DNA of 64,000 nucleotides from Candidatus Paceibacterota bacterium (GCA_035452965.1 DAOTCE010000009.1:86501-150500), one strand, 5' to 3'. Counted from the stretch's first letter, positions 52,179 through 61,287 are shown. Notes: generated by a model not told the origin, from the sequence alone. Made by a program: numbers and translations.

Positions 52179-54479
52179 TCAGAGGATGGCGTTGGCGGCA
52201 GCGAGGATGTCATTGACGTTGGGCAGGAACGCCGCTTCAAGAATGTGCGACTGCGGCGCGATGCCGTTCCTGGCGCCCACGCGTTTGACGGGCGCATCGA
52301 GGTAGTCAAACGCCTCGTCCTGAATGGTGGAGGCAATCTCGCCCGTATAGCTGCCGATTTGAATGGCCTGGCTGGCGACCACGCAGCGGCCCGTTTTCTG
52401 CACTGAACGCAGGACGGTGTCCAGATCCAGCGGCACCAGGCTGCGCAGGTCAATCACCTCGGCGCTGACGCCGCGTTCCGCCTTGAGCTTGTCGGCGGCC
52501 TTGAGGCAATCGTGCACCAGCGGTCCCCAGGCGACCAGCGTGATGTCAGTGCCCGGGCGTTTCACGTCCGCGACGCCGAGCGGGACGAGATAATCGCCTT
52601 CTGGCACGGGCCCTTTCATGCCGTAGAGCGCCTGCGACTCGACAAACATGACCGGGTTGTTGTCGCGAATCGCCGATTTGAGCATGCCCTTCGCGTCGGC
52701 GGGTGTCGCCGGGTAAACCACATACAGCCCGGGAATGTGGCAGAACATGGATTCCAGCGTCTGCGAATGCTGCCCGCCGTAGCCCTTGCCAGCGCCCGCC
52801 GAGCAGCGGATCACCAGCGGCACCTCCGTCTGGGCGCCGCTCATATAACGCCATTTCGCAGCCTGGTTGCTGATCTGATCGGACGACATGAGAGCGAAGT
52901 CGAAGTACATCAGCTCGACGACGGGCCGCAGCCCGTTCATCGCCGCGCCGCAACCGGTGCCGCAGATGCAGGCCTCGCTGATGGGCGTGTTGAACACGCG
53001 GTCGCGCCCGAAGGCTTCGAGCAGACCCTTGGTGACTTTAAATGCCCCGCCGTAATCGGCCACGTCCTCGCCGTAAAACACCACCCGTTTGTCGCGGGCC
53101 ATCTCCTGCACGAGCGCTTCCTTGAGGGCGTCCTTGTAGGTCAGCTCGCCGTTGACGCGCTTGATCTCGGGCAGCGGCCCGGCCAGCTCTATCTTCGCGA
53201 ACTCGGGCGGCACGAGCTCGCATTTCGTGTCGGTGTACATGAAGGTCAGCACGTCCTGGGGCAGCGGGTCGGCGGCGGCGGCGGCGCGCTTGGCGGCGCG
53301 GGCGTTGCGCTCCACCACGCGCTTTTCTATGGCGGCGATGCCCTTGGCGTCCAGCACGCCGGTTTCGAGCAGTTCGTTCTTGTAGGATTGGATTGCGTCC
53401 ATGGCTTTCCAGGCCGCCTCCTCTTCCTTCGTGCGATACTCGTTGCGCGGATCGCTGAGCGAGTGACCCCAATACCGGTAGCAGTCCACATCCAGAAACA
53501 CCGGGCCTTTGCCTTCGCGGCAGAGTTTGGCAGCGCGCTTTACCGCGTCACGGACGGCCAGCACGTTCATGCCATTAACGACCTCCGAGTGCATGTTATT
53601 GTTGGCGAACCCGGCTGCGCGTCGTGCCATGCGGTCCACACCCATGACCTCGTCGTCACTGCGATGGGTCATGCCGTAGTGATTGTTGCAGACCAGAAAG
53701 ACGATCGGCAGACCGCCTTTGCGGCCGTCGGCCAGGTGATTGGTGAACTGGGCCTGCGCGGCAAAGTTGAGCGATTCCAGCACGACGCCGTTGGCATAAG
53801 CGCCGTCGCCGGCGAAGCAGCAGACGACATTACCGCGTTCAAGGTAACGATTGGCCAGGGCCGCCCCCGTGGCGATCGGCACGCCGCCGCCCACGATGGC
53901 GTTGGCGCCGAGGTGGCCGACGGTGAAGTCCGCGATGTGCATCGAGCCGCCACGGCCACGGCAGTAGCCGTCGTCCTTGCCGAACAGCTCGCAGATGGTG
54001 CGGTAGACATGTTCCTCCAGCGCGGCCTGGACCAGGTCCTCGTGGTTCGCGGACGGGCAGTTGGGCGCGCGCTTGCGAAGCTGTTCCTCGCTCATCTGGC
54101 GAATGGCGACGGTACCCTTGGCGAGGCTCTCGCCGTGCCCGCGGTGCGTGCTGGTGATGTTGTCGGCCAACTGCAGCGCGCAGCAGGCGCCGGCGGCGGT
54201 GCCCTCCTGGCCGACCGAGACATGCGTCGGGCCGCGGTAGTTGAAGTCGCGGATCGGCTCGTAGGCGCCTGACCGGAGCTTGACGATCATCTCTTCCAGC
54301 TCCCGGATGACGAGCATATCCTCCAGGATCGCCGCCGCCTCGGCGGGGGTGATCGTTTTGGCCTTAAGCTCGGACGCCAGGTTGGCTTTGTAGCGATAGG
54401 CGCGAATCCGGCCGCAGTCAATTTCATACGGCGCGAACTTCGGCCGCGAATCGCTCAGGTAAGTGGGAGACTTCTTCAT
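52179..54479 (-). CDS. 2-Oxoacid dehydrogenase E1, alpha and beta fused
   Basis: 766 residues combining the two E1 subunits in one chain. The alpha half has the thiamine-diphosphate motif CCFAGDGAYANGVVLESLNF to VFLVCNNHYGM (GDG...NN) at about residues 215-265; the alpha half also has GRGGSMHIADF; the beta half starts LTYKDALKEALVQEMARD at about 440 and has VVFYGEDVADYGGAF and CSAGAGKGYGGQHSQTLE. It decarboxylates a 2-oxo acid and reductively acylates E2. Pyruvate is the default substrate; the polyol genes nearby leave another 2-oxo acid open. Fused E1 is unusual. The gene is 18 bases after DeoR. Confidence 0.9.
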   Translation of the reverse strand: MKKSPTYLSDSRPKFAPYEIDCGRIRAYRYKANLASELKAKTITPAEAAAILEDMLVIRELEEMIVKLRSGAYEPIRDFNYRGPTHVSVGQEGTAAGACCALQLADNITSTHRGHGESLAKGTVAIRQMSEEQLRKRAPNCPSANHEDLVQAALEEHVYRTICELFGKDDGYCRGRGGSMHIADFTVGHLGANAIVGGGVPIATGAALANRYLERGNVVCCFAGDGAYANGVVLESLNFAAQAQFTNHLADGRKGGLPIVFLVCNNHYGMTHRSDDEVMGVDRMARRAAGFANNNMHSEVVNGMNVLAVRDAVKRAAKLCREGKGPVFLDVDCYRYWGHSLSDPRNEYRTKEEEAAWKAMDAIQSYKNELLETGVLDAKGIAAIEKRVVERNARAAKRAAAAADPLPQDVLTFMYTDTKCELVPPEFAKIELAGPLPEIKRVNGELTYKDALKEALVQEMARDKRVVFYGEDVADYGGAFKVTKGLLEAFGRDRVFNTPISEACICGTGCGAAMNGLRPVVELMYFDFALMSSDQISNQAAKWRYMSGAQTEVPLVIRCSAGAGKGYGGQHSQTLESMFCHIPGLYVVYPATPADAKGMLKSAIRDNNPVMFVESQALYGMKGPVPEGDYLVPLGVADVKRPGTDITLVAWGPLVHDCLKAADKLKAERGVSAEVIDLRSLVPLDLDTVLRSVQKTGRCVVASQAIQIGSYTGEIASTIQDEAFDYLDAPVKRVGARNGIAPQSHILEAAFLPNVNDILAAANAIL

Positions 54480-54497
54480 AAAGTATTTCTTTCTGCT

Positions 54498-55277
54498 CTA
54501 GGCACGCACCAGCTTGATGTTCTTCTTAATGAGTTCTTTCGCAAAGTCTTTGTCTATCTGCTTGTCGGTGATCAGCACGTGGACCTTCTCCCAGTGCCCG
54601 GCACTGGCGAAGGACACCTTGCCGGCCTTGCTGCTGTCGGCGAGGACGATGACCTGCCTCGCCTGGTCCTTGACCAGCCGCTTGGTGAAGGCCTCGCTCG
54701 GGTCGGTCGTCGTCAGACCTTCATTCAGCGCGAAGCCGATCGTCCCCATGAACGCTTTGTCCAGGTGCAATTCATGCAGCACCGGCCCGGTCAAAGGGCC
54801 CACCATCGTCTGGCTCAGCCGCCGCAACTCGCCGCCGATGACGATCAGCCGCGGGCCGCGCCCCGCCAGTTCGTGGGCGGCATACAGCGAATTAGTCACC
54901 ACCGTCAGATTCGTTCGGTCCCGCAGCAGTCGCGCCAATTCCAGCACCGTGCTGCCGCCGTCCAGGTAAATCGTGTCGCCCGGCTCAATGAACCGCAGCG
55001 CGGCCTCGGCGATGCGCCGCTTCTCGCGGACCGCCAGCGACGTCTTGTCGGCGAACACCGGCTCGTCCAGCCGGCTCTCCACGCTGACCGCGCCGCCGTG
55101 CACCCGCCGGATGGCACCGCCGCGCTCCAACTGGTCGAGATCACGGCGCACCGTGGCCGGCGACACCTTGAGCCGGCGGCACAGGTCCTCGACGCGGATC
55201 ACGCCGCTATCACGGATCAGCGCGCGGAGGTGGTCCCACCGCTGCGGCGCCAACGCTTTCTGGTCTGAATCGGCCAT
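54498..55277 (-). CDS. DeoR-family sugar-catabolism regulator
   Basis: 259 residues. N-terminal HTH (GVIRVEDLCRRLKVSPATVRRDLDQLE) with the DeoR signature GGAIRRVHGGAVSVESR, then a sugar-phosphate-sensing domain with IEPGDTIYLDGGSTVLELA, LTVVTNSLYAAHELA, LIVIGGELR, AFMGTIGFALNEGLTTTD and a catalytic-like DSSKAGKVSFA. DeoR repressors bind phosphosugars and release operators. It is the first gene of the E1-E2-MtlD-E3 transcript and probably controls it and the neighbouring polyol genes. Confidence 0.9.
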   Translation of the reverse strand: MADSDQKALAPQRWDHLRALIRDSGVIRVEDLCRRLKVSPATVRRDLDQLERGGAIRRVHGGAVSVESRLDEPVFADKTSLAVREKRRIAEAALRFIEPGDTIYLDGGSTVLELARLLRDRTNLTVVTNSLYAAHELAGRGPRLIVIGGELRRLSQTMVGPLTGPVLHELHLDKAFMGTIGFALNEGLTTTDPSEAFTKRLVKDQARQVIVLADSSKAGKVSFASAGHWEKVHVLITDKQIDKDFAKELIKKNIKLVRA

Positions 55278-55302
55278 GGCTCAGTCTGATCGAATATGAG
55301 CG

Positions 55303-55330
55303 ATTATAGCGTTAATGTGGTTGAAAGCAA
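55303..55330 (-). promoter_or_regulatory. Candidate sigma-70 promoter upstream of the DeoR gene
   Basis: On the minus strand TTGCTT, 16 bases, TATAAT (the -10 box being the reverse of 55303-55308), followed by an ATCG...CGAT inverted pair between the -10 box and the ATG at 55277, a possible DeoR operator. Strength is moderate; only the -10 box is close to consensus. Confidence 0.5.
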
Positions 55331-55443
55331 TCATAATATTGCATCCCTGCGACGAGCGACAATTAACCCCTCCTCGGGAGCGGAGGGGGAAGCGAGCGAA
55401 GCGTTGTTCAAGGCCGGCAGAGCCGGTCCGTCCTTCGGCTGCT

Positions 55444-56139
55444 TCAGCTTGGGGGCTTCGGGTCGAACCGGCGGATGATCACCTCGGCCAGGTCAATGTT
55501 CCCGGGTTGATGCAGGAGAAAGAGAACCATTTCGGCGACGTCTTCAGGATTGATCTTTGGCTGGCCTTCGAGGCGTTCGCCGAGGCGGGTGCCTTTGATG
55601 AAGTCGGTGTCCACGCCGCCGGGGCAAAGTGTGTGCACATGGATATTGTGGGGCTTGACCTCCACCGCCAGGCTGCGCCCGAAGCCAAGCAGACCGTGTT
55701 TGCTCGCGCAATAAGCGGATTGCTGGGGATACCCCTGTGTGCTCGCGGTGCTGGCAATGTTGATGATCCGTCCCTGGCGGCGGGCAATCATGCCCGGCAA
55801 CACCTCCCGCGTCAGGAGGAACGGCGCCGTGAGGTTGACGCGCTGGACGCGTTCCCAGTCCGCCAATTGGATATCGGGCACCTGCTTCTCCAGGAAAGTT
55901 CCGGCGTTGTTGATGAGAAAGTCCACCGTGCCGAGCCGTGCGACCAGTTCGCGAGCCGCCGATGGGATTTCCTCCAGTTCCGCCAGGTCACACGCGACGA
56001 ATTCTCCAGCAACATCGGGCTTGGAGCGTGAAAGCAGGCCGAGCCGAACCCCTTCCCGGGCGAGAGCCCTGGCGATGGCCAGGCCGATGCCGCGGCTGGC
56101 GCCGGTGATGATGGCGATCATGCCGCGCAGTGGGATCAC
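55444..56139 (-). CDS. Short-chain dehydrogenase in the polyol run
   Basis: 231 residues. SDR motifs: AIITGASRGIGLAI at 8-21, NNAGTFLEKQ, catalytic Ser-Tyr-Lys in INIASTASTQGYPQQSAYCASK, and CPGGVDTDF. It is short for the family but complete. ATGA overlap of 4 bases with the aldolase gene upstream. Substrate unknown; a sugar or polyol derivative is suggested by the neighbours. Confidence 0.88.
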   Translation of the reverse strand: MIPLRGMIAIITGASRGIGLAIARALAREGVRLGLLSRSKPDVAGEFVACDLAELEEIPSAARELVARLGTVDFLINNAGTFLEKQVPDIQLADWERVQRVNLTAPFLLTREVLPGMIARRQGRIINIASTASTQGYPQQSAYCASKHGLLGFGRSLAVEVKPHNIHVHTLCPGGVDTDFIKGTRLGERLEGQPKINPEDVAEMVLFLLHQPGNIDLAEVIIRRFDPKPPS

Positions 56140-56891
56140 ATCTTCAACGCGCGCTGCCGATAGGCTTCGTCCGGCCGGCCGGCGATTCGCTGGACATGCT
56201 GCTCGGTAAAGAAGACCGGGCCGCCCATCGCCGCCGCGCCCGCAAAGACTTTGGCGGCCTTCTCGGCGATCAACATAGCGGCGAGGACCGATTGCCAGCT
56301 TGCGCCCAGGGTGATGACGCCGTGGTTCTGCATCAGGATGACCCGCGGCTGGCGCTGGTGTTTCTTGATGAATGCTTCGGTCTGGCGGCGAATGGCCTGG
56401 GCCAGCTTCAAGCCGGGATCAGTGTAAGGCACGAGCACCGAGGCGATGTTGCAGCAGACGATCTCGTCCGGGAACATCCGGTGCTCCGCGAAATCCCGCG
56501 CGCGGGGCGAGCAAAGGATCTGCAAGGCCGCTGTAGGATGGCCGTGGCCGACGAACTTGATGCCGGGCAGCGAAAGCAGCCAGGCGTGGAACACCGCTTC
56601 CACGGAAGGCTTCTTTGCCTTCTGATCCACGCGAGCCGCCATCAGGGCATCCTCAATCTGCTGGTCGGTGAGGCTCTCCTTGTCCAACAACGGCAGCAGC
56701 GCCGCCAGGCGGCACTCAACGACATCCTCCGTTTTCAGGGTGCCAAGGCAGGTGCCGCTGGCTTTGACGGCGAAAGTGTCGTCGCCAACCCGCGCGGAGG
56801 TGTTGCCCTCACCGAGGATGGCCAGACCGCGGTCCTCGCGGCCAATTTCACGGGAGAGGGTTAGCAAGTCCTGAGTAATGGGAGTTGGCAT
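56136..56891 (-). CDS. Class II aldolase/epimerase-type (FucA/AraD family)
   Basis: 251 residues. Class II aldolase/adducin fold: GEGNTSARVGDDTFAVKASG in the N-terminal part, the zinc ligands His-x-His in FVGHGHPTAALQ, and a later His in VILMQNHGVITLG. The Glu in EAVFHAWL and the Asp/Gly DPGLKLAQ region complete the site. It breaks or epimerises a phosphorylated ketose such as fuculose- or rhamnulose-1-phosphate, giving dihydroxyacetone phosphate. It lies between the SrlD-like and SDR genes in the polyol run. Confidence 0.85.
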   Translation of the reverse strand: MPTPITQDLLTLSREIGREDRGLAILGEGNTSARVGDDTFAVKASGTCLGTLKTEDVVECRLAALLPLLDKESLTDQQIEDALMAARVDQKAKKPSVEAVFHAWLLSLPGIKFVGHGHPTAALQILCSPRARDFAEHRMFPDEIVCCNIASVLVPYTDPGLKLAQAIRRQTEAFIKKHQRQPRVILMQNHGVITLGASWQSVLAAMLIAEKAAKVFAGAAAMGGPVFFTEQHVQRIAGRPDEAYRQRALKM

Positions 56892-56911
56892 ATATTCTAA
56901 AAGGCAACCAG

Positions 56912-56956
56912 TGAGTTAAATGAGTTGCAAGGGTTACAAGAAGTAAAGGGGTTAGT
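56912..56956. repeat. 9-base tandem repeat upstream of the aldolase gene
   Basis: TGAGTTAAA, TGAGTTGCA, AGGGTTACA, AGAAGTAAA, GGGGTTAGT: five 9-base units, the same consensus as at 46012-46047 in opposite orientation. They fill the 60-base gap between the SrlD-like and aldolase genes. Confidence 0.8.
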
Positions 56957-57767
56957 TCATCTCCTGGCCCCCCGTCACGCTCAGGGAGACGCCGGTGATA
57001 TAGGAGGATTGGTCGGACGCGAGGAACACGACTGCGTTGCAGACATCATCGTAGCTGCAGCCGCGCCTCATTGGCACCTGGCTGACATAGGCACGACGGA
57101 CGTCCTCCACGCTCTCGGCACCGGGAACCTTGCCAGCACGCAGGTACTGAACGAACAGGCCGTTATCCGGATGGGTCCACAGTGGTGAGTCCAGCAGGTT
57201 GCCGGGGCAAATGGCATTGCAACGGATGTTGAAGGGCGCCATTTCCAGTGCGACGCTCTGGGTGTGGCCGACGCTGCCAAACTTACTTGCCGCGTAGGCG
57301 GAGTTGGCCGCGCTGCCCTTCTTGCCGGACTTGGAGTTGATGTTGATGATAGCCCCGCCCCCCTGCCCTTTCATGACGCGGCAGGCATGCTTGGTGACGA
57401 GGAAATAGCCGAAGAGATTCACATTCATGACCGCCCGCCACTTCTCAGCATTGGCCTCGGCGATCGGCTCGGCGATCAGGATCGCCGCGTTGGCGACGAC
57501 AATGTCCACCCGGCCAAACTCCTGCGCGGCACGGTCAAACAGCGCCCTCACGTCGGCTTCCTGCGTCACGTCCACTTTCATGCCGAGGACGCGCTGGCCG
57601 GTTTCTTTGGCAATGGCGGCAGCGGTGGCATCGGCTCCGGTTTCATTGACATCAGCGATGAGCACTTGGCAACCTTCGCGGGCGAGCCGTTGGGAGATAG
57701 CCTGGCCCAGCCCCTGGGCTCCGCCAGTGACAATAGCTGACTTGTTGTCGAGGTGCTTAGCCATCAT
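56952..57767 (-). CDS. Sorbitol-6-phosphate 2-dehydrogenase-like SDR (SrlD/SorD)
   Basis: 271 residues. SDR core: AIVTGGAQGLGQAISQRL, VANAAIL in place of NNAG, and the active-site NINSKSGKKGSAANSAYAASK. The INSKSGKxGSxxNSxYxAxKFGxVGxTQSxAL stretch and GNLLDSP follow the E. coli SrlD pattern. SrlD and SorD convert D-glucitol-6-phosphate to fructose-6-phosphate with NAD. It is 1 base from the SorE-like gene, as the two enzymes are paired in the L-sorbose pathway of Klebsiella. Confidence 0.85.
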   Translation of the reverse strand: MMAKHLDNKSAIVTGGAQGLGQAISQRLAREGCQVLIADVNETGADATAAAIAKETGQRVLGMKVDVTQEADVRALFDRAAQEFGRVDIVVANAAILIAEPIAEANAEKWRAVMNVNLFGYFLVTKHACRVMKGQGGGAIININSKSGKKGSAANSAYAASKFGSVGHTQSVALEMAPFNIRCNAICPGNLLDSPLWTHPDNGLFVQYLRAGKVPGAESVEDVRRAYVSQVPMRRGCSYDDVCNAVVFLASDQSSYITGVSLSVTGGQEMN

Positions 57768-57768
57768 C

Positions 57769-59388
57769 TCAAGTCTTGGGAGGTTGACTTACCAGCGCAT
57801 CTTCTGCCTGTTTGTTCCAGCAGCCTTCCTGCAGAGGAAGCTTGTCAGCAAGCTCCGTCAACAATGTCACTTTCAGGCCATGGCATGACGGATAGACGAG
57901 GATCTTGCCCGGCACCAGATTTTTCTCCACCGCCCGGATGCCGTCTATTGCGCCGTCCAACCCGGACACGGCGGCGACCGAGAGGTTGGTGTCGAGCTGG
58001 CGCGCCAGCACCTTGGCCAGCACCAGCTTCATATCGTCGAGCGTCGAACCGCTGGTGCCAATGAAGTAGAGCTGCTTGGCGATATAGGCATCCAGGTCCA
58101 GCTCCGCGGTAACATTGGCCGGGATGCCGGCGAAGATGTTGATGATTGCGCGCTCAGCAGCCGACAACACAGCTTGCACCACCAGCGCCGGCACGGGTGC
58201 CATGAGGACGATGTAGTTGAACTGCTCAGCGAGCTTCTCCTTGGTCGGATTGTAGGTGCGAAGCGAGACGTTGTGCTTCCGGGCCAGCGACGCGGCCAGT
58301 TTCCGCAGCATCAGCAGGCGCTCATCGCTCAGGTCCCCGGCGAAGACCGTCACCCCGGGCACGCCCTGGCAAATGTCGCGAATGACATGCATCGTGCCCA
58401 TAGGCCCGGCGGCACCAATGATGTTGATCTTGTCGCCGGCGCGGATCTCGCCAGAGGCGGGGATGAGGCTCATTGCCTCGGCCGGGTCTGAACCAGTCGT
58501 GCCGATGAGGCGAATGGCGCCGTAGTGCACACGGCCGACCTGCGACACCACCGGCCGGCCGAACTTGCCGCCGCACTGGACGATGTTGAAGAGGCCCCGC
58601 ACCCCGACCTTCGGAAAGAGCCGGGCAACCGTCTCCGCGTTGGCCCCAAAATAGACCACGTCGTCAAAGCTGGCGTCTTTGAGGTCGCCGATCTCAGCCG
58701 CGGTTTTCCATGCGATGTCGGACGGTTTGCCGTAACGCGCAAAGAGGTTGTCCAACTGCTTCGGCGCGACCTTGGTTTCGCCCACGACCAGCATCTTGCC
58801 GTCGCTCTTCAGCTTCTGCCGTTGTTTGTCCACGTAAGCGTCCTCGACGCATGCCCACGGCTCGCACAACGCCAGGGCCGAAGCGGCGAACTCTTCGGGC
58901 ACAGGAATGAGCATGGACTCGCCGTTGGGGGCGGTGACTACTCGCTCGTCCATCAGGACGTACTCCTGGAGCGCGCCCTCGAAATTGTAGCCGAAAGCGG
59001 AGACCGAGTTGACCGTCGGCAGCCAGCGGTAATCGGTTTGGACCAGGTAGCGGCCGCCGACCTTGTGGCGGGTCACCCCGGGGCCGACCTGCACGATGCG
59101 AACCACCGTTTCGTGGCCTGGCACAGTCGGCTTGGTATCGGGCACGTAGTTCGGCATCTCCGCCAGCGTCTGCGGATCAATGCCGCTGGCCACTGGGGAT
59201 TTGCGCGCGTGGCCGGAGAATTGTTTGAGCAGCTTCAGGTCGGAGAAGCACAAGCCGACGACCTCGACCCGCCCCAGCACCTGATGCGGGCCGGGCGCGG
59301 TAACGGGTTTTGACTCGTTAAGCCGCAACTGGTCCGGTCCGACCAGTTGCACAGCTCGCTGTTTCTGTGGAACACTCGTATTTGCCAT
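57769..59388 (-). CDS. SorE-like zinc dehydrogenase with two Rossmann-type segments
   Basis: 539 residues, longer than the 340-410 usual. The N-terminal catalytic domain has GLCFSDLKLL and VPGHETVVRI (zinc Cys and His); the structural-zinc Cys cluster is absent. The middle (about residues 190-300) holds DDVVYFGANAETVARL, GGKFGRPVVSQVGRVHYG and IRLIGTTGSDPAEAMSL. A second segment starts IRAGDKINIIGAAGPMGTMH (GxxGxxG) at about 315 and ends LYFIGTSGSTLDDMKLV. The CEPWACVEDAY region and the end match L-sorbose-1-phosphate reductase. The extra Rossmann-like part looks like an internal duplication. It should reduce a ketose phosphate with NAD(P)H. Confidence 0.8.
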   Translation of the reverse strand: MANTSVPQKQRAVQLVGPDQLRLNESKPVTAPGPHQVLGRVEVVGLCFSDLKLLKQFSGHARKSPVASGIDPQTLAEMPNYVPDTKPTVPGHETVVRIVQVGPGVTRHKVGGRYLVQTDYRWLPTVNSVSAFGYNFEGALQEYVLMDERVVTAPNGESMLIPVPEEFAASALALCEPWACVEDAYVDKQRQKLKSDGKMLVVGETKVAPKQLDNLFARYGKPSDIAWKTAAEIGDLKDASFDDVVYFGANAETVARLFPKVGVRGLFNIVQCGGKFGRPVVSQVGRVHYGAIRLIGTTGSDPAEAMSLIPASGEIRAGDKINIIGAAGPMGTMHVIRDICQGVPGVTVFAGDLSDERLLMLRKLAASLARKHNVSLRTYNPTKEKLAEQFNYIVLMAPVPALVVQAVLSAAERAIINIFAGIPANVTAELDLDAYIAKQLYFIGTSGSTLDDMKLVLAKVLARQLDTNLSVAAVSGLDGAIDGIRAVEKNLVPGKILVYPSCHGLKVTLLTELADKLPLQEGCWNKQAEDALVSQPPKT

Positions 59389-59394
59389 AATTCT

Positions 59395-60690
59395 TCAGTT
59401 AGCTCTTGCCAAAATCTGGTCTGGGGTGGCTTCAGCGGTCAGACCGCTCAGCCGATCTTCGCGCGCCGGCCGCAGCTCGCGTCCCAGGCGCTCAAAGTAA
59501 TCGTTCTTTGCCGCAACAGTAGTAAAAGTCTTCCGGGCCCACGGACTCAAGTAGCCAAGCCCGCCCTGCCGCTGCAGAACCGAATGCGCGTAGATAATGT
59601 GCGCGCCCCGCAGAAACGTCGGCACCAGTGGCGCGAGTTCCATCGTCCCGAAGGAATCCACGAACTTGTTGCCCGGTGAGTTCATTTCCGTGCCGACGAC
59701 AATTGGGAAATGGTGGTGTTCCGCCATCTCGACCACGTCATAGAGGTTTTTGAGCTTTTGATCCTTCACGCCCGGCGTGTAGTTGCGGTCGGGAATAATG
59801 TTCAAAACTGCCGCACCGGAAGCGATGGCCGTGGCAAACAGTTCTTCGAGGCTCTTTTCGCCTTCGGTGGTGCCGTCCAGCCATGTCAGTGCAGGAATTG
59901 CCCCCGCATCCAGGACAAAGTGGTTCATGTCGGCCATCAATGGGAATGAGCCCTTGCCGGGCTGCACGTAACCGACGCCGCCTTTCTTCATCGTCCTGGC
60001 GCGAATCAGGTTCTGGAGCTTCGCGCCAGGAGGCGGGGCGTCGCCGAGTTTTTCCCGCCAGAACGCGGCGCGGCGCTCCATATCCGGGAACACCTGCGCG
60101 GCCTTGCGTTCAAAAGCCTCGCAAAGATGGCGCTCCGTGGCATTGCCCTTGGGCGTGAGCGGCACGACATCCTTTTCGTAGTCGAGTTCGACGGGCCGCA
60201 TATAGACGTTCACCCGGCCGAGCATATCGCGCGTGCGTTGCGCGGCCGCCGCGCGCATCGCGGCCAGGAACGGGTGCTCGACTGCTCTGGCGAATCCCAC
60301 CCCCATGTGATAGGCAATACCTGGCTCGCCTGGTGAATTGATGACACGGGTCGCGAATTCCGGCACGAACACGCGTGATTCCAGGCTCACACAAGTCTTA
60401 AGGTCCAAGAGTCGTCCAGCCTCGATAAATTCCTCCAAGGCATCAAGCACGTCGAAATCCACCACCCCCGCCACCCGCAATCCCGCCTTGCGCGCCAGCC
60501 AGGCATACTTCGACGGCGAATAGCCGTAGGCATTGTAGGAAAAGCACGTGTGCGCATGGAGGTTCACATCCGTGCCCGGCGCGGGCAGCGTGATCTTGCC
60601 CGCCTCAAACTCCCGCCACAGCGCCAACAACGCCTGCCTGCGCTCCGCCGGATTGCGGCTATCGAGCTGTTCTTCGAGTAACTCTGTCAT
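59395..60690 (-). CDS. PHP-domain phosphoesterase-like protein
   Basis: 431 residues. The N-terminus has the PHP signature NLHAHTCFSYNAYGYSPSK (His-x-His-x motif at about residue 44), then VVDFDVLDAL, and a later E-containing LESRVF and H residues (GTEMNSPGNKF, YAHSVLQRQ) that can form a tri-metal site. PHP enzymes hydrolyse phosphoesters; the fused middle region (about residues 100-300) is not recognised. It is first in the polyol run, 6 bases before the SorE-like gene, so a sugar-phosphate phosphatase role is plausible but unproved. Confidence 0.75.
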   Translation of the reverse strand: MTELLEEQLDSRNPAERRQALLALWREFEAGKITLPAPGTDVNLHAHTCFSYNAYGYSPSKYAWLARKAGLRVAGVVDFDVLDALEEFIEAGRLLDLKTCVSLESRVFVPEFATRVINSPGEPGIAYHMGVGFARAVEHPFLAAMRAAAAQRTRDMLGRVNVYMRPVELDYEKDVVPLTPKGNATERHLCEAFERKAAQVFPDMERRAAFWREKLGDAPPPGAKLQNLIRARTMKKGGVGYVQPGKGSFPLMADMNHFVLDAGAIPALTWLDGTTEGEKSLEELFATAIASGAAVLNIIPDRNYTPGVKDQKLKNLYDVVEMAEHHHFPIVVGTEMNSPGNKFVDSFGTMELAPLVPTFLRGAHIIYAHSVLQRQGGLGYLSPWARKTFTTVAAKNDYFERLGRELRPAREDRLSGLTAEATPDQILARAN

Positions 60691-61045
60691 GCCGGAGGCC
60701 CTTCAAACCGCATCGCCCAAGGGCGAGTAGACACTTCCTTCAAGCCACACCCTGGGATGGGTCTGGCTCAAACTAGCCTTTCGTTGACGCCGTTCGTTGA
60801 CGACGCGGAGGAACGCTCTCATGAAGGTCGCGATACTAAGGGCGATCGGATCAAAATCAATCGCAAAAGCACCGGCGACCTGCGCCTGTTTCACACACGG
60901 ACAAACCGCATCTTGTTGAGCCCACGCCAACAACTGAGATGTATGCCGTCAATCCTGGGTCTTTAGTGGCGCAATCCCTTAACACGGCCCCCTGTTCCTG
61001 GACCGCCTGGCCGCCCCGGTGCGGCAACGCTGTGACCCCCGTTAT

Positions 61046-61097
61046 ACCCCGGTGTGGTTCCCATGGGGGCCGACCCCCATGGGAACCACACCGGGGT
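61046..61097. repeat. 24-bp perfect hairpin, family member B
   Basis: Arms 61046-61069 and 61074-61097 are exact reverse complements with a 4-base loop CCGA. The core CCCATGGGG and flanks (CACACCGGGGT then CGCCGGA) match the palindrome at 25804-25843. Confidence 0.8.
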
Positions 61098-61287
61098 CCC
61101 GCCGGATTTACACCGTCCAAACGCCGTTGCCGGCTTGGGGGCGGGCAGCTTGGTGAAGGCAGGGCAGTCGTCTGCACGCCGCTTCGATCCGCGCAGGGGA
61201 TCGCAGCGTGCAAAAGTCTGGCTTGCCTCTTTCACTGCTGAGTGAGTCGGCTTCGCAACGCGTTAGCGATGCAGGCATCAATTGCTC

